From assembly GCA_030550395.1 (NCBI GenBank), contig JAUQPL010000007.1, forward strand, positions 2,283-66,282: DNA of 64,000 nucleotides, given 5' to 3'. Origin of the DNA: Bacteroidota bacterium (GTDB lineage Bacteria > Bacteroidota > Ignavibacteria > Kapaibacteriales > HRBIN21). How positions within the stretch are numbered: the stretch's first letter is position 1; every line of letters begins with the position of its first letter. The notes under the pieces are model-generated. The model was not told where the DNA came from. It searched no databases and saw nothing but the letters and a program-made list of their open reading frames with translations. Position numbers and translations under genes: made by a program. Positions 60,705-64,000 of this stretch are shown here, piece after piece.

Positions 60705-61460
60705 ATGCCGCTTATTGTGTGCATTGCAGGATTGTGCTTTCTTGCCGCTTGTGCGGGGATTCCAGAGCCGGATGCCCGGGACGCAGAAGCTCTCTATCGG
60801 GCAGCCCTGCTGGCCTATGAGCGCAAGGAAGATGAGCTTGCCCAGAAATGGTTAGAGCTGCTGCGCACCCAACATCCTACCAGTCCGCATGCCGATGATG
60901 CCCTGTTTTTGTTAGCAGAACTGCGCTTCCGGCGAGGGGAGTATCTCATGGCGGCTTTCCATTATCAGCAGTTGCGTCAGGTATTCCCACAGAGTCCGTA
61001 CGCCCGACAGGCCCTCTATAAGACCGGGCTGGCATACGAAGCTCTGTCGCCCCCGTACGACCGGGATCAGGAATACACTCATAAAGCCTTGCAGGCGCTG
61101 GCGGAGTTTCGTCAGCTCTATCCCAGTGACTCCTTGCTGCCGGAGATAGAACGGCGGATACGGCAATTGCGGAATAAGCTTGCACAACGGGAATATAGCA
61201 TTGCCCAACTGTATCGGAAGCTGAACAGTCCAGAGTCTGCGCTCATCTATTACGACGCCCTTCTGGAGCAGTATGCGGATACAGATTTTGTGGAGCTGGC
61301 CTATGTTGGGAAAATTCAAGTGCTGATTGCGCTACAGCGCTGGCGGGAGGCGCAACAGCTCATTGAGCTTTACCGGCGGATATTTCCGGATGGAAGGCAG
61401 CGGAAGGTAGTAGAAGCATTAGCCATGAATCTCAACCATGAACGAGGAGCCACTCCATAA
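60705..61460 (+). CDS. bamD: Outer-membrane assembly lipoprotein BamD
   Basis: 251 residues. Lipoprotein signal CIAGLCFLAAC (lipobox LAAC). Then tetratricopeptide-like helical repeats: AEALYRAALLAYERKEDELA, HADDALFLLAELRFRRGEY and PQSPYARQALYKTGLAYEAL, with the BamD-typical PYDRDQEYTHKAL and YYDALLEQYADTDF. It works with BamA in outer-membrane protein insertion. The ATG directly follows the -7 element, so the mRNA may have almost no leader. It overlaps the thioesterase gene by 23 bp. Confidence 0.9.
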   Translation: MPLIVCIAGLCFLAACAGIPEPDARDAEALYRAALLAYERKEDELAQKWLELLRTQHPTSPHADDALFLLAELRFRRGEYLMAAFHYQQLRQVFPQSPYARQALYKTGLAYEALSPPYDRDQEYTHKALQALAEFRQLYPSDSLLPEIERRIRQLRNKLAQREYSIAQLYRKLNSPESALIYYDALLEQYADTDFVELAYVGKIQVLIALQRWREAQQLIELYRRIFPDGRQRKVVEALAMNLNHERGATP

Positions 61461-61986
61461 GCTGGCGGGTAAACCCCCTTCGGCATCTGCAGTGGAAATG
61501 GTGCACTTGGTGCTTCCCAACCATGCAAACCAGCTGGGGAATCTGCTTGGAGGGCAGCTCATGCAATGGATGGATATTGCGGCTGCTTTAGTTGCTATGC
61601 GCCATGCTGGCAAGGTGTGTGTGACAGCAGCCGTTGACAGCATCAGCTTTTTGGAGCCGATTCGGGTTGGACATATCGTCCACATCCTTGCTTCCGTTAA
61701 CCGAGCTTTTCGGACCTCTCTGGAGGTTGGAGTCAAGGTCTTCCGGGAGGACCCTATTAATGGGACACGGACGCATGCAGCATCGGCATACTTGACTTTT
61801 GTGGCCATAGACCAGTACGGTAAACCGTTACCTGTCCCTCCGGTAGAGCCGCAGACAGCGGAAGAGTGGCGTCGCTGGCGTGAGGCAGAATTACGCCGCC
61901 AGCAACGGCTCCACCAACGCGAGCTCCTGCGCCAACTACGACAGCATCCCAGTGAAGATGTCCCACAACAATTTCTTCAGCAATGA
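61438..61986 (+). CDS. Acyl-CoA thioesterase, YciA/BFIT-like
   Basis: 182 residues. The hotdog-domain signature is VLPNHANQLGNLLGGQLMQWMDIAAALVA, with the Asn and Asp positions expected in this family, then VDSISFLEPIRVGHIVHI and SLEVGVKVFRED. The family hydrolyses long or medium acyl-CoA. A Gln/Arg-rich tail of about 50 residues (RQQRLHQRELLRQLRQ) is extra. It overlaps bamD and the next gene, so it belongs to the bamD operon. Confidence 0.9.
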   Translation: MNEEPLHKLAGKPPSASAVEMVHLVLPNHANQLGNLLGGQLMQWMDIAAALVAMRHAGKVCVTAAVDSISFLEPIRVGHIVHILASVNRAFRTSLEVGVKVFREDPINGTRTHAASAYLTFVAIDQYGKPLPVPPVEPQTAEEWRRWREAELRRQQRLHQRELLRQLRQHPSEDVPQQFLQQ

Positions 61987-62681
61987 TGGGCCGAACCGTA
62001 CTCTTCAGTGCCATTGCTCTGCTTGTGGTCACAAGGGCTTCCGCTCAGTTTATCTACCGCTTTGCGGCTGGTGCGGGAGTTCATCCCAAGTTCGGTATCA
62101 ACGCAGGCGAGATTCCCCCGGGCACAAAAACAGGTGTTGGATTTACGGGAGTGCCCGATATATGGGCACAGGGTATCTTGCCGCTAGACCGCTACGGTGA
62201 AATCAGCGTTGGGCTGGATATTGGCTACACAAGCCATGCCTTCATTACCAAGCCGGGTGATGCAGACACCACCCACGAGGGTAATACCTTCACACAGCAT
62301 TACCGCTACCTGGGCATTGCTCCGATGTTCTATCTGAACGTGCTAGGACTTGGACTTAACATCGGGGTCCCGTTGGGGGGAACGCTCAAGAATCAGCGGG
62401 GTGACGTGGAAAAGAGTGTTTCTACGTCGGATATCGGGGCGTTGGTAGAGCTGCGTTTGGGTATCTCGGCTCCATTGGTGAAGGACCCGAAGAGCGGGCG
62501 ACTCAACTTCCAGCTGTTTGCCTCTTATGGGCTCACAAAATTGCCAGTGAAGTCGTATGAGCTAATACGACTTGGACCGAACCCGCCGGTACCAGAGCGA
62601 TATGCTCCACGGATAGCCGCTTTGGCGCTGGGCTTGAGCTATCATTTCTTCTTCGGAGTGGAACGAGCGACGGTGGAGTGA
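61983..62681 (+). CDS. Outer-membrane beta-barrel protein, hypothetical
   Basis: 232 residues. Signal peptide TVLFSAIALLVVTRASAQF, then strand-like runs ending in aromatic residues: FIYRFAAGAGVHPKFGI, YGEISVGLDIGYTSHAF, YRYLGIAPMFYLNVLGLGLNIGVPL, LRLGISAPLV and FQLFASYGLTKLPV. It ends LSYHFFFGVERATVE. No family is recognised. It overlaps the thioesterase stop by 4 bp and is followed by the aspartate kinase, so four genes may be read together. Confidence 0.65.
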   Translation: MMGRTVLFSAIALLVVTRASAQFIYRFAAGAGVHPKFGINAGEIPPGTKTGVGFTGVPDIWAQGILPLDRYGEISVGLDIGYTSHAFITKPGDADTTHEGNTFTQHYRYLGIAPMFYLNVLGLGLNIGVPLGGTLKNQRGDVEKSVSTSDIGALVELRLGISAPLVKDPKSGRLNFQLFASYGLTKLPVKSYELIRLGPNPPVPERYAPRIAALALGLSYHFFFGVERATVE

Positions 62682-62688
62682 GAAAGCG

Positions 62689-64000
62689 GTGGCCTGCTCG
62701 GGGATTCGGGTTCACAAGCTTGGTGGAAGCGTTCTGACAGACGCAGCGGGTATTCAGCAGGCGTTGCAAGCGGTCATCACTGTCCAAGCGGAGTCGGCAC
62801 TTATCGTTGTTTCTGCTTGCTCAGGTGTGACGGATACCCTTCAGGGGATAGCTCACCGCGCTGCTGCAGGGGATGCAGAGGGGGCACAACAGGCTTTGGA
62901 AGAACTTCTTGCACGGCATACGGAATACGCTCATCAGCTGCTACCAACCTCGGCGTGGGAAGAAGCGGAGAGAGCTCTTCAGAATTTGGCCGCACAGGCA
63001 ATCCAGCTGTGTCGCGGGATTGTCTACCTCCGAGAGTTGACACCGCGAACCCAGGATGCTCTGCTTGCCTTCGGTGAGTTATTTGCCAGCCAGCTCATCG
63101 CCGATGCGCTTCGCTCCCTCCTTAGCGTCCCGGTACTCCTTGCAGATGCTCGGCGCTGGGTGGTGACGGATGCTACCTTTGGGCATGCTCGCCCACAGTG
63201 GGAAGCGGTACAGCAGAGGGTGCAAACCTCCGAACTTCTGAGGCAGCTTCGGCATGGGGCTGTCGTTGTCACTCAGGGTTTTATAGGAGCAACCTCTGAG
63301 GGTGTGACGACGACCTTAGGGCGTGGAGGTTCTGACTTCTCTGCTGCCCTTTTGGCTGCTGCCGTCGGTGCAGACGAACTCGTCATATGGAAGAATGTCC
63401 CTGGCATCTTCACGGCGGACCCCAGGATTGTATCGGAAGCCCAGTTGGTGCCTGTCATTTCAGCGGCGGAAATGCGGGAGCTGGCTCTGTCAGGGGCAAA
63501 GGTGCTCCATCCGGATACAATTGAGCCGGCAGTCGCCCATGGTATTGGGGTCCGTATCCGAGGGGTCATACAGCCGGAGGTGGACGGAACTCGCATTGTG
63601 GCGCAGCGGAGGAGTGTCGCAGAGCCCTTGGCACTGGCCTGGTGTATGCCGTGTCGGGTTTGTCGGTGCCCCTCTGTGGAAGCACTGCAGCAGTGGCAGT
63701 CTTCGGTGTTCCTGGGGACTTTTTCCCGTGGGGGTGCCTTCATCGTGGTCCCCGATAGCTTGGACTCTATTCCCGAAGGATGTCAGGCATGGGGAGAGCC
63801 TCGAGTGCTGCTGTCAGTTATTGGTAGCGCTCCGGAGCGATGGGCGCTCCCGATGGTGGAACGTTTGCTGCGGGCATATCTCCCTTGTTCTGGTATGTGG
63901 TTGGGTGATTCTCCGTATGCGCTGCGCTTCCTCGTACCTCAGGAGGTATGGCATGCGGCAGTCCAAGAGCTCCATGCCGAGTTGCTCCGCTACCGTGATC
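62689..64000 (+). CDS. lysC: Aspartate kinase, N-terminal part (truncated by window; not in ORF track)
   Basis: Translating the unlisted frame from a GTG at 62689 (7 bp after the previous stop, with GAGAAAG upstream) gives 437 residues without a stop up to the window edge. Kinase motifs are VHKLGGSVL (usually KFGG), VVSACSGVTDTL, TQGFIGATSEGVTTTLGRGGSDFSAAL and VPGIFTADPR, then GAKVLHPDTIEPA. It phosphorylates aspartate at the entry to Lys, Thr and Met synthesis. After about 310 residues an unusual CMPCRVCRC cluster appears, then beta/alpha runs that resemble the ACT region. Whether homoserine dehydrogenase follows cannot be seen. Confidence 0.9.
   Translation, partial: MACSGIRVHKLGGSVLTDAAGIQQALQAVITVQAESALIVVSACSGVTDTLQGIAHRAAAGDAEGAQQALEELLARHTEYAHQLLPTSAWEEAERALQNLAAQAIQLCRGIVYLRELTPRTQDALLAFGELFASQLIADALRSLLSVPVLLADARRWVVTDATFGHARPQWEAVQQRVQTSELLRQLRHGAVVVTQGFIGATSEGVTTTLGRGGSDFSAALLAAAVGADELVIWKNVPGIFTADPRIVSEAQLVPVISAAEMRELALSGAKVLHPDTIEPAVAHGIGVRIRGVIQPEVDGTRIVAQRRSVAEPLALAWCMPCRVCRCPSVEALQQWQSSVFLGTFSRGGAFIVVPDSLDSIPEGCQAWGEPRVLLSVIGSAPERWALPMVERLLRAYLPCSGMWLGDSPYALRFLVPQEVWHAAVQELHAELLRYRD

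Overview
The window looks like one contiguous stretch of a bacterial chromosome, moderately GC-rich and densely packed, with many 1-4 bp start/stop overlaps. I place it in or near the Bacteroidota/Chlorobiota group (for example a Kapabacteria- or Ignavibacteria-like lineage). The main reason is a Bacteroidota-type -7 promoter element, TAnnTTTG. It recurs here as the decamer TAATTTTGYA immediately in front of murF, nuoG, both tRNAs and bamD. Families common in that group agree with this: DUF4159, DUF3108, DUF4175-like, a citrate synthase of the mitochondrial type, an M1 peptidase with a beta-barrel-like tail and a K+-dependent-type membrane pyrophosphatase. The cell is a flagellated diderm: it has the flagellar rod, P-ring and L-ring genes, BamD and LolA. 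The exact taxon is inference.

Layout. 1-4.4 kb: end of guaB, an M24 peptidase, a glycosyltransferase, nadA, and a convergent DUF4159 gene. 4.5-11.6 kb: a rightward run of murF-mraY, a phosphofructokinase, two ABC-2 permeases without an ATPase, coaBC and a TetR regulator. 11.7-15.5 kb: a small Cys-bearing membrane protein and an isolated nuoGHI cluster. 15.5-24.7 kb: mostly leftward genes, namely a repeat-bearing secreted protein, slipin/NfeD, xseB-xseA-hppA and citrate synthase. tRNA-Val and tRNA-Glu lie between or next to them. 24.9-27.7 kb: peroxiredoxin, an acyl-CoA dehydrogenase relative and a LolC/FtsX-like permease.

27.7-32.6 kb: a flagellar operon flgF-flgG-flgA-flgH-flgI-flgJ behind a good match to a sigma-28 promoter. 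It converges on tryptophanase with a 62 bp overlap. 34.0-42.9 kb: a leftward ten-gene block (bacilliredoxin, PerM, deoC, pstSCAB, phoU, era, dprA). 43.0-53.1 kb: a rightward block with a 1145-residue coiled-coil membrane protein, an ArsC-like reductase, a GT4 and LegB-like sugar module, threonine aldolase, a thioesterase, a GH3 hexosaminidase and a prenyl diphosphate synthase. 53.1-64 kb: LolA and DUF3108 (leftward), a barrel protein, the M1-barrel fusion, an LCP-like protein and MazG (leftward), then bamD, a thioesterase, another barrel protein and a 3'-truncated aspartate kinase that the ORF track does not list.

Most genes are housekeeping. I found no CRISPR array, insertion sequence, prophage or defence island. 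The most interesting points are the promoter set, the sigma-28 site with a palindromic leader, a CoaC domain lacking two expected active-site residues, a phosphofructokinase with GGNGS in place of GGDGS, domain fusions (FlgJ with a lytic transglycosylase, M1 peptidase with a barrel), a FlgH without a lipidation cysteine, and a Cys cluster inside aspartate kinase. All family assignments come from reading the sequence; no database search was run.
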